Of a DNA stretch of 64,000 nucleotides, positions 35,787 to 46,158 are shown in pieces. Position 1 is the stretch's first letter; every line of letters starts with the position of its first letter. The notes beneath the pieces are model-generated. The model saw only the letters and a list, made by a program, of their open reading frames with translations, was not told the DNA's origin and made no database searches. Position numbers and translations under genes: made by a program. This stretch comes from Devosia sp. LC5 (lineage in GTDB: Bacteria > Pseudomonadota > Alphaproteobacteria > Rhizobiales > Devosiaceae): NCBI RefSeq assembly GCF_000735585.1, contig NZ_JNNO01000044.1, forward strand, positions 124,001 through 188,000, read 5' to 3'.

Positions 35787-38700
35787 CTACCAGAAGCGCG
35801 GCGGCCGGCGCAGGTCAAGCGTTAGCGGGAACTCGTCCGCAGGCTTTTCTGCGCGCAGATCATAGCCACCCGGGGTGTAATTGTGCGGCACGAAGCGAGC
35901 AAGGCGCCGCGCCTCGGCCTCGTTGCCGTTGACCGGGAAGGTTTCGTAATTGCGACCGCCGGGATGGGCTACGTGATAGGTGCAGCCGCCGACGGGCCGA
36001 CCGGTCCAGGTGTCGTAGATGTCGAACACCAGTGGGGTATTGACCGGCATGGCCGGATGCATGCCCGAGGCGGGTTGCCAGGCCTTGTAGCGGACGCCAG
36101 CAATGGCCGAGCCTGCCGTATCGGCCTTGTGCAGGGGAATGGGCCGCCGGTTGCAGGTGACGGCGTAGCGCTCGGGATTGAGGCCATCGAGCTTGACCTG
36201 TAGCCGTTCAACCGAGCTATCGACGAAGCGCACCGTGCCGCCGATGGCGCCCTGTTCGCCCATGACATGCCAGGGCTCGAGCGCCTGGCGCAGTTCGAGA
36301 CGGACGCCGTCATATTCGACCTCGCCGCAGAAGGGGAAACGGAATTCGAGCTGGGCGGCGAACCAGGCCGGATCGAGCTTGAAGCCGTGGGCGTCGAGGT
36401 CGGCGAGGACATCGAGAAAGTCCTGCCAGACATAGTGGGGCAGCATGAAACGATCATGCAGGGTGGTGCCCCAGCGGGTGAAACTGCCCTCCAGCGGATC
36501 GGTCCAGAACCGGGCGATGAGGGCGCGGATCAGCACTTGCTGGGCCAGCGACATGCGCGCATTGGGCGGCATTTCAAAGCCGCGGAATTCGACCAGGCCC
36601 AGCCGGCCGGTGGGGCCGTCGGGCGAATAGAGCTTGTCGATGCAGATTTCCGAGCGATGGGTATTGCCGGTGACGTCGACCAGAAGATTGCGGAACAGCC
36701 GATCGACCAGCCAGGGCAAAGGCGGCAAGGCGCCCGAGGCGGGGTGAGGCACCTGCGCCATGGCGATTTCGAGTTCGTAGAGGCTGTCGTGCCGGGCTTC
36801 GTCGAAGCGAGGGGCCTGGCTTGTCGGTCCGATGAACAGGCCCGAAAACAGATAGCTCATCGCCGGATGGCGCTGCCAATGCAGCACCAGTGACTTGAGC
36901 AGATCGGGCCGCCGCAGGAAGGGGCTGTCATCGGGTGTGGCGCCGCCCACGACCACGTGATTGCCGCCGCCGGTGCCGGTGTGGCGGCCATCGATCATGA
37001 ATTTGTCGGCACCCAGCCGCGACAGGCGGGCTTCTTCATAGATCGCGGTGGTCGTGGCGACGCAATCGTCCCAGTTCGAAGCGGGGTGAATATTGACCTC
37101 GATGACGCCCGGATCGGGCGCCACGCGGATGACATTGAGGCGCGGATCGTGCGGCGGGGAATAGCCTTCGACATGCACGGGGAAGCCGATGGCCTTGGCG
37201 GCGGCTTCGACGGCGGCGATCAGTTCGAGATAGTCCTCGAGTTTTTCGACCGGCGGCAGGAAGACGCAGAGCCTATGGTCGCGGATTTCGGCGGTGACAG
37301 CAGTGCGCACCTCGCCCTCGATCTCGCTGATTTCCTGCTCGATGCGGTCCTGCTGCTCGGTGGCGGCGGTAAATTCTGCAGCAACCTGGGCGCGGGGGTC
37401 GGCGGCAAGGCCAGCAGTTTTGCGCGACAGGATTTCCACCGGATCGGGCAGGGGGCCGCGCGGTGCACCGGGGTCCTGCGCCACCACATGGGGGTATTCG
37501 GTGGGCTTGATGTGCTTGAGCGAAGTCAGCGGCAGGCGATAGCCGGCGGGGCTGTCGCCGGGGGCGAGGAAGAGTTTGCCGCGCCGTGTCTTCCACTTTT
37601 CGGTGAGCCAGGGGCTCGACGCGGCCGCGTTCCAGCGCTGTACGGGCAGTACATAGCCGGTGGGGTTAGTCAGGCCTCGCTCGAACACTTTGGCGATGCG
37701 CGAGCGGGCTTCGGGGTCGGCCAGTTCGGAATTGGCCGGGTCGACATTGGCGGGCAGATTGGCTTCCTTGAGCAGCCATTCGCCGGGGTCTTCATAGGCC
37801 TCGTCAATGGTTTCCCCGGTCAGCCCGAGATTGTTCGCAAAGGCAGCGAGGAATTTGCGGGCGTCGGCATGGGTCGCGGCGGTTTTGACGCCTTCGCGCG
37901 CCACCAGCGCCTCATCTTGCCAGACGGGTTTGCCATCGACGCGCCAATAGAGGGAAAAGGTCCAGCGCGGCAGGGTTTCGCCGGGATACCATTTACCTTG
38001 GCCATAATGCAGCAGGCCAGCTGGCGCGAAGCGCTGGCGTAGCCGGCGGATCAAATCGTCGGCAAGGGCGCGCTTGGTGGGGCCAACGGCGCCGGTATTC
38101 CACTCGTCGGCCTCGAAATCATCGATGGAAACGAAAGTGGGCTCGCCGCCCATGGTGAGGCGCACGTCGTTTTCGGCGAGGACTTTATCGACCTGCTTGC
38201 CCAGGGCATTGAGCTGGTCCCATGCGGCGTCGGAAAAGGGCTTGGTGATACGCGGATGTTCGGCGACGCGGGTCACCTTCATATCGAAGGCGAAATCGAC
38301 TTCAGCGTAGCTGGCAAAGCCCGAGATCGGCGCGGCATTTCGATAATGCGGGGTGGCGGCCAGCGGTACATGGCTTTCGCCGGTCAGTAGGCCCGAAGTG
38401 GGGTCGAGGCCGACCCATCCGGCGCCGGGCAGATAGACTTCGCACCAGGCATGCAGGTCAGTAAAATCATGGTCGGTGCCGGCGGGGCCATCGAGCGAGA
38501 CCAGATCGGGCTTGAGCTGGATCAGGTAGCCCGACACGAAGCGGGCGGCAAAGCCCAGATGCCTGAGGGTCTGGACCAGCAGCCAGCTGGAATCCCGGCA
38601 CGAGCCTTTGGCGTTGCCCAGGGTTTCCTCGGGCGTCCACACGCCGGTTTCCATGCGCACGATATAGGCGATGTGCTGCTGGATGGAGGCATTGATGGCG

Positions 38701-39137
38701 GTGACGAAATTGACCGTATTCATCGGCGTCTTGTCGATGCCATCGATGAAACGCTGCAGCAGCGGGCCGGCTGGCTCGGGCCGCATATAGATGGACAGGT
38801 CCTCGCGAATATCTTCGGGATATTGGAAGGGGAAAGTTTCCGCTGTTTCCTCGACGAAGAAATCGAAGGGATTATAGACCGTCATGTCGGCGACGAGATC
38901 GACTTCGATCTTGAGCTCGGTGACCGGCTCGGGGAAGACGAAGCGGGTTAGGAAATTGCCATAGGCATCCTGCTGCACATTGACGAAATGCAGCGACGGA
39001 GACACCCGCAGGGAGTGGCTCAGCACCTTGGTTCTGGAATGCGGCGCCGGTTGCAGCCTGATGATCTGGGGCTGGAGGAAGACCGGACGGTCATATTTGT
39101 AGTGAGTCAGATGGTAGACGGCGGCTTTGATCGACAT
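35787..39137 (-). CDS. Transglutaminase-DUF2126 fusion (predicted peptide ligase)
   Basis: A 1116-residue protein. Residues 1-280 form a beta domain plus transglutaminase core with Cys180 ([12 protein letters not shown]), His229 (DLHAWCEVY) and Asp245 (LDPTSG). Residues about 300-1116 are DUF2126 (COG4196), with [28 protein letters not shown] and [10 protein letters not shown], a family placed by comparative genomics among glutamine-synthetase-like COOH-NH2 ligases (recollection). So one chain may both form and cut amide bonds. First gene of the operon; no signal peptide. The promoter (39138-39253) shows no clear consensus. Confidence 0.92.
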   Translation of the reverse strand: MSIKAAVYHLTHYKYDRPVFLQPQIIRLQPAPHSRTKVLSHSLRVSPSLHFVNVQQDAYGNFLTRFVFPEPVTELKIEVDLVADMTVYNPFDFFVEETAETFPFQYPEDIREDLSIYMRPEPAGPLLQRFIDGIDKTPMNTVNFVTAINASIQQHIAYIVRMETGVWTPEETLGNAKGSCRDSSWLLVQTLRHLGFAARFVSGYLIQLKPDLVSLDGPAGTDHDFTDLHAWCEVYLPGAGWVGLDPTSGLLTGESHVPLAATPHYRNAAPISGFASYAEVDFAFDMKVTRVAEHPRITKPFSDAAWDQLNALGKQVDKVLAENDVRLTMGGEPTFVSIDDFEADEWNTGAVGPTKRALADDLIRRLRQRFAPAGLLHYGQGKWYPGETLPRWTFSLYWRVDGKPVWQDEALVAREGVKTAATHADARKFLAAFANNLGLTGETIDEAYEDPGEWLLKEANLPANVDPANSELADPEARSRIAKVFERGLTNPTGYVLPVQRWNAAASSPWLTEKWKTRRGKLFLAPGDSPAGYRLPLTSLKHIKPTEYPHVVAQDPGAPRGPLPDPVEILSRKTAGLAADPRAQVAAEFTAATEQQDRIEQEISEIEGEVRTAVTAEIRDHRLCVFLPPVEKLEDYLELIAAVEAAAKAIGFPVHVEGYSPPHDPRLNVIRVAPDPGVIEVNIHPASNWDDCVATTTAIYEEARLSRLGADKFMIDGRHTGTGGGNHVVVGGATPDDSPFLRRPDLLKSLVLHWQRHPAMSYLFSGLFIGPTSQAPRFDEARHDSLYELEIAMAQVPHPASGALPPLPWLVDRLFRNLLVDVTGNTHRSEICIDKLYSPDGPTGRLGLVEFRGFEMPPNARMSLAQQVLIRALIARFWTDPLEGSFTRWGTTLHDRFMLPHYVWQDFLDVLADLDAHGFKLDPAWFAAQLEFRFPFCGEVEYDGVRLELRQALEPWHVMGEQGAIGGTVRFVDSSVERLQVKLDGLNPERYAVTCNRRPIPLHKADTAGSAIAGVRYKAWQPASGMHPAMPVNTPLVFDIYDTWTGRPVGGCTYHVAHPGGRNYETFPVNGNEAEARRLARFVPHNYTPGGYDLRAEKPADEFPLTLDLRRPPRFW

Positions 39138-39253
39138 GCGTTCCAGTCGCTCACTTCAGGCCACGAATTTTGACTTCCCGGGAAGGAGCTTAGCGGGGTT
39201 TGGCGTGCAGGGATAGGCGGTGTTGGTGGTTAGGTGGGTTGCGCGGGCAGTCG

Positions 39254-40840
39254 CTACCCCATCGCGTCGATCAGCTGCCGTTGCCGCAGCATTTCGAGAA
39301 AAATCCGATAGTCCCGGTCGAACTGGATGCGGGCAGCCGGGTCTGGCGAACGCGCCGCACCCGGTTGGTGCATCGCCACACAAGCCGCATCGAGGCTCGG
39401 ATAAAGCCCCGCGGCAGTCGCTGCGACCATGGCCATGCCGAGCAGCGTTGCGTCCTGCGCCGAGGATTGCACCACCGTGCAGCCGGTGGCGTCGGCATAG
39501 AGTTCCATCAGCAGCGGGTTCCTGGTGTGCCCGCCGGTAATGTGCAGCGTGTCGATGGCATAGCCGCGCGTGTTGAGCGTTTCGAGGATGTGGCGGACGC
39601 CCAAGGCAATGGCGACGCAGCTGCGCCAATAGAGCCGGCAGAGGCTATCGAAATCGCTGTCGAGGGTCAGGCCGGAGATGACGCCCAGCGCAAAGGGATC
39701 GCCCAAAGGGGAACGATTGCCATGGAAATCGGGCAGAACATGCAAGCGTTTGGCGAGGCCCAGGCCTTCGCTGGCGCGTAGCGCAATGATGCGCTCAGCA
39801 ATGGCGCGGTGGCGTTCCGGGGTTGGGTCGCCGCCCGCGCCATGCCAGCGGATGAGGTGATCGAGCAAGGCGCCGGTGGCCGATTGGCCGCCTTCATTGA
39901 GCCAGACACCGGGGAGCACGGCACCATAATAGGGGCCCCAGACGCCGGAGGTCGCGCGGTCTTCGGCAGAGAGCGCCATGACGCAGCTGGAGGTTCCAGC
40001 GATCAGGGCCAGGTGGCGATCGATCGTGCCGATATCGCTGGCGAAGGCGCCGAGCAGGCCCAGCGCACCGGCATGGGCGTCGATCAGGCCGGCGCCGACA
40101 TGGCAATTGGCGGTGAGGCCCAGATCGGCGGCGGCCGCTGCGGTCAGCGTGCCCAGATCGGTGCCGATGGGGCTGGCCGTCTGCGGCAGGGCGGCGCGGT
40201 CGAGCAGGTCTTCGAGACCCACCAGCTCAAGAAAATCCTGCCGCCAGGATGGGTTGGTATGACCTAGGTAAGTCCATTTGCAGGTGAGGGTGGATTGGCT
40301 GCGGGCGAGCGAGCCGGTGGCTTTCCACGAAAGAAAATCGGCCAGGTCGAACATCATGCCGGCACTGGCCCAGGTCTGCGGCATGTGCCGCTTGAGCCAC
40401 ATCAGCTTGGGCACTTCCATTTCCGGCGACATGACGCCGCCGGCAAAATTGAGCACGAGATGGCCGGTTTCGGTGCATTCCCCGGCTTCGGCCAGCGCCC
40501 GGTGATCGAGCCAGACAATGGTGTCCCAACGCGCTTCGCCATTGGTGGAGACGGTGAGCGGGGCGCCGTTAGCATCGCGGACGACGAGGGAGCAGGTGGC
40601 ATCGAAGGCCAGGCCCACCACGGCGTCGGGGCTGGCTCCGGCGGCAGCCATGGCGTTGCGCACGGCTGCGCAGACGGCGCGCCAGATGTCCTCGCTGTCA
40701 TGCTCGGCATGGTTGGCATCGGTGCGATTCATGGCGATGGGATGCTCGGCGCGGCCCAGCAGCAGGCCTTCGGGCGTCAGCACGCCCGCCCGGGCGCTCC
40801 CCGTGCCCACATCCACTGCCACCAGGAGGCTTTGCAACAA
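39254..40840 (-). CDS. FGGY-family pentulose (D-ribulokinase-like) kinase
   Basis: Carbohydrate kinase of about 528 residues. It starts with VAVDVGTGSARAGVL, contains FDATCSLVV and KWTYLGH typical of FGGY ribulose-type kinases, and has the C-terminal ITGGHTRNPLL nucleotide loop. No ATG is available: tandem TTG codons at 40840 and 40837 directly follow the HAD stop codon. It probably phosphorylates the ketose made by the polyol dehydrogenase of the same operon; it differs from XylB-type kinases (which have DCGTQS). Confidence 0.87.
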   Translation of the reverse strand: MLQSLLVAVDVGTGSARAGVLTPEGLLLGRAEHPIAMNRTDANHAEHDSEDIWRAVCAAVRNAMAAAGASPDAVVGLAFDATCSLVVRDANGAPLTVSTNGEARWDTIVWLDHRALAEAGECTETGHLVLNFAGGVMSPEMEVPKLMWLKRHMPQTWASAGMMFDLADFLSWKATGSLARSQSTLTCKWTYLGHTNPSWRQDFLELVGLEDLLDRAALPQTASPIGTDLGTLTAAAAADLGLTANCHVGAGLIDAHAGALGLLGAFASDIGTIDRHLALIAGTSSCVMALSAEDRATSGVWGPYYGAVLPGVWLNEGGQSATGALLDHLIRWHGAGGDPTPERHRAIAERIIALRASEGLGLAKRLHVLPDFHGNRSPLGDPFALGVISGLTLDSDFDSLCRLYWRSCVAIALGVRHILETLNTRGYAIDTLHITGGHTRNPLLMELYADATGCTVVQSSAQDATLLGMAMVAATAAGLYPSLDAACVAMHQPGAARSPDPAARIQFDRDYRIFLEMLRQRQLIDAMG

Positions 40841-40841
40841 A

Positions 40842-41525
40842 CTAGAGCGCCTTCTTCTCGGTTCGGAGCGATCGTACAAGATCGGGCAAGGCATGCATAT
40901 CGTCAAAAATCCGGTCGGGGTGGAGCGCGGCGATGGTGTCGGCGAGCCCGGCGGGGGCGGTATGGCCGCCGCCGAGATAGCCGAATACCGCCATGCCGGC
41001 GGCGCGGGCGGCGGTGATGCCGGCGGGGCTGTCTTCGATGACAAGGCAATTGGTGGGTGGAATGCCCATGGCGTGGGCGGCGTGAAGGAAGAGATCGGGG
41101 GCGGGTTTGCCGTTTTTGACCATGGTGGCGGAGAAGATATTGGGTTCGAAGGCGGCCAGCATGCCGGTCAGTTCGAGGCTGATGCGGATGCGTTCGGGTT
41201 GGCTGGAGGAGGCGACGCAGAATGGAATGTCAAGATTTTCCAGGATGTTAGGGAGGCCTGGACTGGCCCGCAACTCGCGGCGGTAGAGCGCGTACAGATC
41301 GCTGCGCATGGAGGCGAGTGCCGCCGGACCGAGTGGCATGCCGTGGCTATCGAGCAGGCTGGCGGAGATCGAGGCGAGGGAGCGGCCGAGGTAATCGCGA
41401 TAGGCCATGGCGGGGGTGATTGCGGGGCCCTGGGCGCCGATGGCGGCGATCAGGATCTGCATGGCGAGGGGTTCGCTATCGACGAGGACGCCGTCGCAAT
41501 CGAAGATGATGAGCTCGAGGGTCAA
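40842..41525 (-). CDS. HAD-family phosphatase/phosphoglucomutase-like
   Basis: A 227-residue HAD subfamily I protein. The nucleophile motif is FDCDGVLVDSEP (8-19), with a helical cap, a Ser in VASSSQPERI, Lys in KNGKPAPDLF and acidic motif IEDSPAGITAA. It starts with TTG, the codon directly after the TAG of the upstream dehydrogenase, so translation probably depends on coupling. It is likely a sugar-phosphate phosphatase in polyol catabolism. Confidence 0.88.
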   Translation of the reverse strand: MTLELIIFDCDGVLVDSEPLAMQILIAAIGAQGPAITPAMAYRDYLGRSLASISASLLDSHGMPLGPAALASMRSDLYALYRRELRASPGLPNILENLDIPFCVASSSQPERIRISLELTGMLAAFEPNIFSATMVKNGKPAPDLFLHAAHAMGIPPTNCLVIEDSPAGITAARAAGMAVFGYLGGGHTAPAGLADTIAALHPDRIFDDMHALPDLVRSLRTEKKAL

Positions 41526-42998
41526 CTAGATCTGGCCTTCGATGTAGCGCTCAAGCGTGGCTTTGGTGCCGATATTCCACAGCGTTTCCAAGGCTTTGGT
41601 AAAGGCGGCAATGAAACGTTGATGGGTGGCGAGTTCGCCGTAGATGTCGGTCATTTCCAGCCAGGCCTGGGGATTGATCTTGGCTTTTTGGGCTTGGGCG
41701 GTCAGGCGATCCCAGCTTGGATCATTGGGTTCGATGACGGCGCCGCTCTCGGAAATGCCGTAGCAATAGCGACACCAAAGTGCTGACACGAGCGCCAATC
41801 CGTTAACGGACTGTTGACGTTGAGAACGCTCCAGGGCCGATGGAATGATGAATTTGGGCTGCCGGTTGGAGCCATCGAGCGCGAGGCGGCGAATAGTGTC
41901 GCCAATCTTGGGATTGGCGAAGCGGCGCTGGCAGAGGGCGAAGTAATCGTCGAGATTGGTATCGGGGACCGGGGGGACGATGGGGATGATCTCATCGCGC
42001 TCGACCTTGGCGAGGAAGGCGGCGACCAGGGGGTGCTCCATGGCTTCATGGACGAAGTGGATATCGAGCAGGCCGGCCGGATAGGCGATGGTGGCGTGGC
42101 CGCCGTTGAGGATGCGGATTTTCATGTGCTCGTAGGGGGCGACGTCCTTGACGAATTGAACGCCGACCTTTTCCAGCGCCGGGCGGCCGGCGGGGAAATT
42201 GTCTTCGAGCACCCATTGCTTGAAGCTCTCGCAGAAGACGGGCCAATTGTCCTCGATGCCGAAATTGTCGGCCAGGAGGGTTTTTTCGCGATCGGAGGTG
42301 GCGGGGGTGATGCGGTCCACCATGCCATTGGGGAAGGCGACATTGGCTTTGACCCATTGGGCGAGGGCCGGGTCGATCAGCGCGGCAAGGCCGGCGACGG
42401 CGTTTTCGGTGACGTGGCCATTGCCGGGGATGTTATCGCAACTCATGACGGTGAAGGGGAGGATGCCGAGGTCACGGCGGCGGATAAGACCGGCGAGGAT
42501 GAGGCCGAAGGCGGTTTTGGGGGAGGTGATATTGGCGGCGTCGTACGCGATGTCGTGATGGGTCGGATCGAACTTCTGGCTGGCCGGATCGATGTAATAG
42601 CCACCTTCGGTGATGGTGAGCGAGACGATGCGGATGGCGTGGTCGGTCAGGCGCTCGATTACCGCGTCGCTGTCGCCGGGGCGGAGATAGTCGATCATGG
42701 GACCAGTGATGCGGGCGGCGCTGGTGTCGGCTTCCTGTTCGACCACGGTGGTCAGCCAGTCCTGGGACTTGAGCTTTTGCCGCATGGCCTCATCGGCCTC
42801 GCGGACGCCGGCGCCGATGAGGGCCCAATCATGGTCGGAGCCGGTGGCAAAGAGATCGTCGAGATAGACGGCCTGGTGAGCGCGATGGAAATTGCCGACG
42901 CCGAAATGGACGATGCCGGCGGTGAGGGCGTCGCGGTTGTAAGTGGGTGTCGCGGCAGTGGTGATGGAGGAGAGGGTGGCGGCGGAGAGTTTGGTCAT
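41526..42998 (-). CDS. mtlK: Mannitol dehydrogenase family protein (polyol 2-dehydrogenase)
   Basis: A 490-residue long-chain polyol dehydrogenase, oxidising mannitol, arabinitol or sorbitol to the ketose with NAD. The N-terminal nucleotide-binding part has IVHFGVGNFHRAHQAVYLDD (about 29-48), the middle PFTVMSCDNIPGNG, and the active-site Lys/Asn/His segment KIRILNGGHATIAYPAGLLD. ATG at 42998. The Smo-type ABC transporter is upstream on the same strand. The exact polyol cannot be told. Confidence 0.9.
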   Translation of the reverse strand: MTKLSAATLSSITTAATPTYNRDALTAGIVHFGVGNFHRAHQAVYLDDLFATGSDHDWALIGAGVREADEAMRQKLKSQDWLTTVVEQEADTSAARITGPMIDYLRPGDSDAVIERLTDHAIRIVSLTITEGGYYIDPASQKFDPTHHDIAYDAANITSPKTAFGLILAGLIRRRDLGILPFTVMSCDNIPGNGHVTENAVAGLAALIDPALAQWVKANVAFPNGMVDRITPATSDREKTLLADNFGIEDNWPVFCESFKQWVLEDNFPAGRPALEKVGVQFVKDVAPYEHMKIRILNGGHATIAYPAGLLDIHFVHEAMEHPLVAAFLAKVERDEIIPIVPPVPDTNLDDYFALCQRRFANPKIGDTIRRLALDGSNRQPKFIIPSALERSQRQQSVNGLALVSALWCRYCYGISESGAVIEPNDPSWDRLTAQAQKAKINPQAWLEMTDIYGELATHQRFIAAFTKALETLWNIGTKATLERYIEGQI

Positions 42999-43013
42999 GG
43001 GTTAGGTCCCGGA

Positions 43014-43177
43014 GTCATTCCCGCGAAAGCGGGAACCTCCGTTGAAAGGAAACAGGGGTTCCCGCTTTCGCGGGAATGACCCGGTGGGCGATATCCCGTT
43101 TTCTCCGTCATTGCCCGGCTTGTCCGGGCAATCCAGTTTGTGGAGGCGTGGATCACCGGGACAAGCCCGGTGATGAC
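43014..43177. repeat. Two palindromic repeats between ABC ATPase and dehydrogenase genes
   Basis: Element 1: perfect 23-bp inverted repeat, arms 43014-43036 and 43058-43080, each with an internal hairpin (CCCGC/GCGGG). Element 2 (43107-43177): GTCAT...ATGAC ends with two internal hairpins (GCCCGG/CCGGGC; ACCGGG/CCCGGT). Both contain no gene and no T-run. Confidence 0.8.
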
Positions 43178-43203
43178 GAAGGAGGGGAGGGCGCGGAGCA
43201 TAG

Positions 43204-44208
43204 TTAGATCGCCTTGCCCGCTGCATCGAATTTATAGATGCGGGTCTGGTCGGGCGTCAGATAGACTTCGTCGCCATGGGCAAAGGTCTGGTCGCCGTCG
43301 GTGCGGATGGTCATCAGGCCTAGGCCTCCGACATGGACGTGGAGGAACGTGTCTGATCCCAGCTGTTCGGCGACCCCGACCTTGCCTTTCCAGGTGCCGG
43401 GAACATTGTCGCGGCTGAGCTTGAAGTGTTCGGGGCGCACGCCGATGGAATGGGCGTTGTGCTTGGCCGCTTCGGGGCCATCGACGAAGTTCATCTTCGG
43501 GCTGCCGATGAAGCCGGCGACGAAGCGGTTGGCGGGCTTCTTGTAGAGGTCGAGCGGGGAGCCGAATTGCTCCACGTTCCCCGCGTTGAGCACGACGATG
43601 CGGTCGGCCATGGTCATGGCTTCCACCTGATCGTGGGTGACGTAGATCATCGTGGTCTTGAGCTGCTGGTGCAGTTCGGTGATTTCCAGCCGCATGTTGA
43701 CGCGTAGCGCCGCGTCGAGATTGGACAGGGGCTCGTCGAACAGGAAGGCCTTGGGTTCGCGCACGATGGCGCGGCCGATGGCAACACGCTGCCGCTGGCC
43801 GCCGGACAGGGCGCGGGGGCGGCGGTCGAGATAAGAGGATAGGTTCAGCGTGCGGGCGGCATATTCGACCTTCTGATCGATCACTTCCTTTGATGCCTTG
43901 GCCATCTTGAGCGGGAAGGCAATGTTGTCGCGCACCGTCATATGCGGATAGAGCGCGTAGGACTGGAACACCATGGCGAGGCCCCGCCGCGCGGGGGGAG
44001 CCTTTGTCATGTCCTGCCCGTCGAGCAGGATGGTGCCGGACGTGGTGTCTTCAAGCCCGGCGATCAGGCGGAGGAGGGTGGATTTGCCACAGCCGGATGG
44101 GCCAACGAAAACGACGAATTCCCCATCATTGATGTCGAGGGAGATGTCCGGGATGACCTGGACGTCGCCGAAGGACTTGTTGACGTGGGAGAGGGAGATG
44201 GAACCCAT
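43204..44208 (-). CDS. smoK: Polyol ABC transporter ATP-binding protein (SmoK/UgpC type)
   Basis: ATPase of 334 residues of the CUT1 (MalK/UgpC) class with a regulatory C-terminal TOBE domain (about 235-334). Walker A GPSGCGKS (36-43), Q-loop [12 protein letters not shown], signature [15 protein letters not shown], Walker [13 protein letters not shown] and [10 protein letters not shown] are intact. The regulator, binding protein and permeases precede it on the same strand and mtlK follows, which identifies a sorbitol/mannitol (Smo) transport set; the symbol is by context. Confidence 0.9.
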   Translation of the reverse strand: MGSISLSHVNKSFGDVQVIPDISLDINDGEFVVFVGPSGCGKSTLLRLIAGLEDTTSGTILLDGQDMTKAPPARRGLAMVFQSYALYPHMTVRDNIAFPLKMAKASKEVIDQKVEYAARTLNLSSYLDRRPRALSGGQRQRVAIGRAIVREPKAFLFDEPLSNLDAALRVNMRLEITELHQQLKTTMIYVTHDQVEAMTMADRIVVLNAGNVEQFGSPLDLYKKPANRFVAGFIGSPKMNFVDGPEAAKHNAHSIGVRPEHFKLSRDNVPGTWKGKVGVAEQLGSDTFLHVHVGGLGLMTIRTDGDQTFAHGDEVYLTPDQTRIYKFDAAGKAI

Positions 44209-44219
44209 TTTCTAAGTCC

Positions 44220-45050
44220 TTATTTCACTGCGCCGAAGGTGAGGCCGCGGACGAGTTGTTTCTGGCTGAACCAGCCCATGAGCAGGATTGGTGCGATGGC
44301 GAGCAGGGAGGCGGCGGAGAGCTTGGCGAGGAACAGGCCTTGCGGCGAGGAGAATGAGGAGATGAAGGCGGTGAGCGTGCCGGCGCGGCCCGAGGTCAGG
44401 GTGATGGTCCAGAAGGCTTCGTTCCAGGCGAGGATCACATTGAGCAGGAGCGTCGAGGCGATGCCGGGCACGGCCATGGGGACGAGGACGTGGACGATTT
44501 CATTCCAGAGTTCGGCACCGTCCATGCGGGCGGCTTCCAGGATATCGACCGGGATTTCCTTGAAGTAGGTGTAGAGCATCCAGATGATGATCGGCAGGTT
44601 GATCAGCGTCATGATCAGGGTCAGGCCATGCACGGTGTCGAGCAGGCGCAGATCGCGGAAGATCAGGTAGATCGGGATGAGAACGCCCACGGCGGGCATC
44701 ATCTTGGTGGAGAGCATCCACATCAAGACGTCCTTGGTGCGCTTGGTGGGCGCGAAGGCCATGGCCCAGGCGGCTGGGATGCCGATGGCGAGGCCCAATA
44801 GGGTGGAGCCGACCGAGACCAGGATCGAATTGATGGCGTGCTTGATATAGTCGGAGCGATCCTGCACGGCGCCGAAATTTTCCAGCGTGAAGGTTTCCGG
44901 GAAGAAGGTGGGCCGGGACGCGATGGCTTCGGCCTCGGTTTTGAATGCGGTGAGGATCGTCCACAGGATGGGCGAGAACAGCAGGAGGGCGACAATCCAG
45001 GCGAGGGCGGTAAAGCCGATGCGGGTCCGGGTGGAGACGGTGCGGGCCAT
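44220..45050 (-). CDS. smoG: Polyol ABC transporter permease (SmoG/MalG type)
   Basis: A 276-residue CUT1 permease with six helices and the EAA motif EAARMDGAELWNEIVHVLVP (about 172-191). It ends with WFSQKQLVRGLTFGAVK, a typical MalG-family C-terminus. 11 bases before the ATPase gene. Confidence 0.92.
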   Translation of the reverse strand: MARTVSTRTRIGFTALAWIVALLLFSPILWTILTAFKTEAEAIASRPTFFPETFTLENFGAVQDRSDYIKHAINSILVSVGSTLLGLAIGIPAAWAMAFAPTKRTKDVLMWMLSTKMMPAVGVLIPIYLIFRDLRLLDTVHGLTLIMTLINLPIIIWMLYTYFKEIPVDILEAARMDGAELWNEIVHVLVPMAVPGIASTLLLNVILAWNEAFWTITLTSGRAGTLTAFISSFSSPQGLFLAKLSAASLLAIAPILLMGWFSQKQLVRGLTFGAVK

Positions 45051-45085
45051 GATTTAGTTCCTTGCGCCGGAGGGAGGGGCAGCCT

Positions 45086-45216
45086 CACCTCTCCCTTTGG
45101 GGGAGAGGTCGGCGGCGAAGCCGACGGGTGAGGGGGCCTTTTTCCTGGCCCGGTGCTTGGGGAAGGCCCCCTCACCCGACCCAAGGGGGTCGACCTCTCC
45201 CCCAAAGGGAGAGGTG
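45086..45216. repeat. Nested inverted repeat inside the polyol operon
   Basis: Outer arms of 26 bases (45086-45111 and 45191-45216) are perfect reverse complements, and an inner pair of 16 bases (45125-45140 and 45163-45178) is also perfect. Each outer arm has its own CCTCTCCC/GGGAGAGG hairpin. It fills most of the gap between the two permease genes. Confidence 0.85.
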
Positions 45217-45246
45217 AAGAGGGGTCGGCTACACAATTTGGAAAAC

Positions 45247-46119
45247 TCACGCATCCAAGTTCTTCCCCACTGCGCGCATCAGGAAGAAGGCCACGATATT
45301 GGCGATGATGACGGCGACGACGCCGCCGGCCGAGCCGGCGCCGATGTCATTGGACAAGATGCCGGTGCGGAAAACCAGGAAGGTGATATTGGTGGAGGCA
45401 TAACCTGGCCCGCCCCCGGTGGTGACGCGGATTTCGGCGAAGATGCCGAGCAGGAAAATGGTCTGGATCAGGATGACGATGGTGATGGCCCGGGCCATAT
45501 GGGGCAGGATGATGTAGTAGAAGCGGTTGAGCGCATTGGCGCCGTCCATTTCGGCGGCTTCGCGCTGTTCTTCGGACAAAGATTGCAATGCGGTGAGCAG
45601 GATCAGCGTGGCGAAGGGCAGCCATTGCCAGGCCACGATGACGATCACCGAAAACAGCGGATATTGATTGAACCAATCGACTGGCTGCAGGCCGAAGGCC
45701 TTCCACAGGTGGCCGAGCATGCCATAGCCGGGATGCATGAAGCCGTTCTTCCAGATCAGTGCCGCGACGGGCGGCATGACGAAGAAGGGCGAGATGACCA
45801 GGATGCGCAAAATGCCCTGGCCCCAGATCGGCTGATCGAGCAGGAGCGCCAGCAGGGTGCCGCCGATGACGGTGATGGCCAGCACGCCGCCAACGAGAAT
45901 GAGGGTATTGACCAGCGACTGGGTGAAGCTGGGATCGCCGATGACATAGATATAGTTGGCCCAGCCGGCAAAGCCGGTCATCATCGGGTTGATCAGGCTA
46001 TAATTCTGGAAGCTGAACCACAGGGTCATCACCAGCGGAACGATCATCCAGATCAGCAGCACGATGACGGCGGGCGCCATCATGATGCGGGAGAGGGTGC
46101 GGGTTTGGGCGGTGGCCAT
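45247..46119 (-). CDS. smoF: Polyol ABC transporter permease (SmoF/MalF type)
   Basis: A 290-residue CUT1 permease from ATG 46119 (MATAQTRTLSR); the frame stays open upstream, but through repeat sequence. Six helices; EAA motif EAAEMDGANALNRFYYIILP. C-terminus AFFLMRAVGKNLDA. It pairs with the MalG-type permease. No clear ribosome binding site. Confidence 0.91.
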   Translation of the reverse strand: MATAQTRTLSRIMMAPAVIVLLIWMIVPLVMTLWFSFQNYSLINPMMTGFAGWANYIYVIGDPSFTQSLVNTLILVGGVLAITVIGGTLLALLLDQPIWGQGILRILVISPFFVMPPVAALIWKNGFMHPGYGMLGHLWKAFGLQPVDWFNQYPLFSVIVIVAWQWLPFATLILLTALQSLSEEQREAAEMDGANALNRFYYIILPHMARAITIVILIQTIFLLGIFAEIRVTTGGGPGYASTNITFLVFRTGILSNDIGAGSAGGVVAVIIANIVAFFLMRAVGKNLDA

Positions 46120-46158
46120 GCTGGTGATCCCGGTGTGGCGGAGGGAACCCCCTCCCTT

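Noticed and set aside
36957-38042. 361-codon plus-strand frame opposite the DUF2126 gene
   Set aside because: Shadow of a confident 1116-residue gene; Gly/Asp-rich with no family features.
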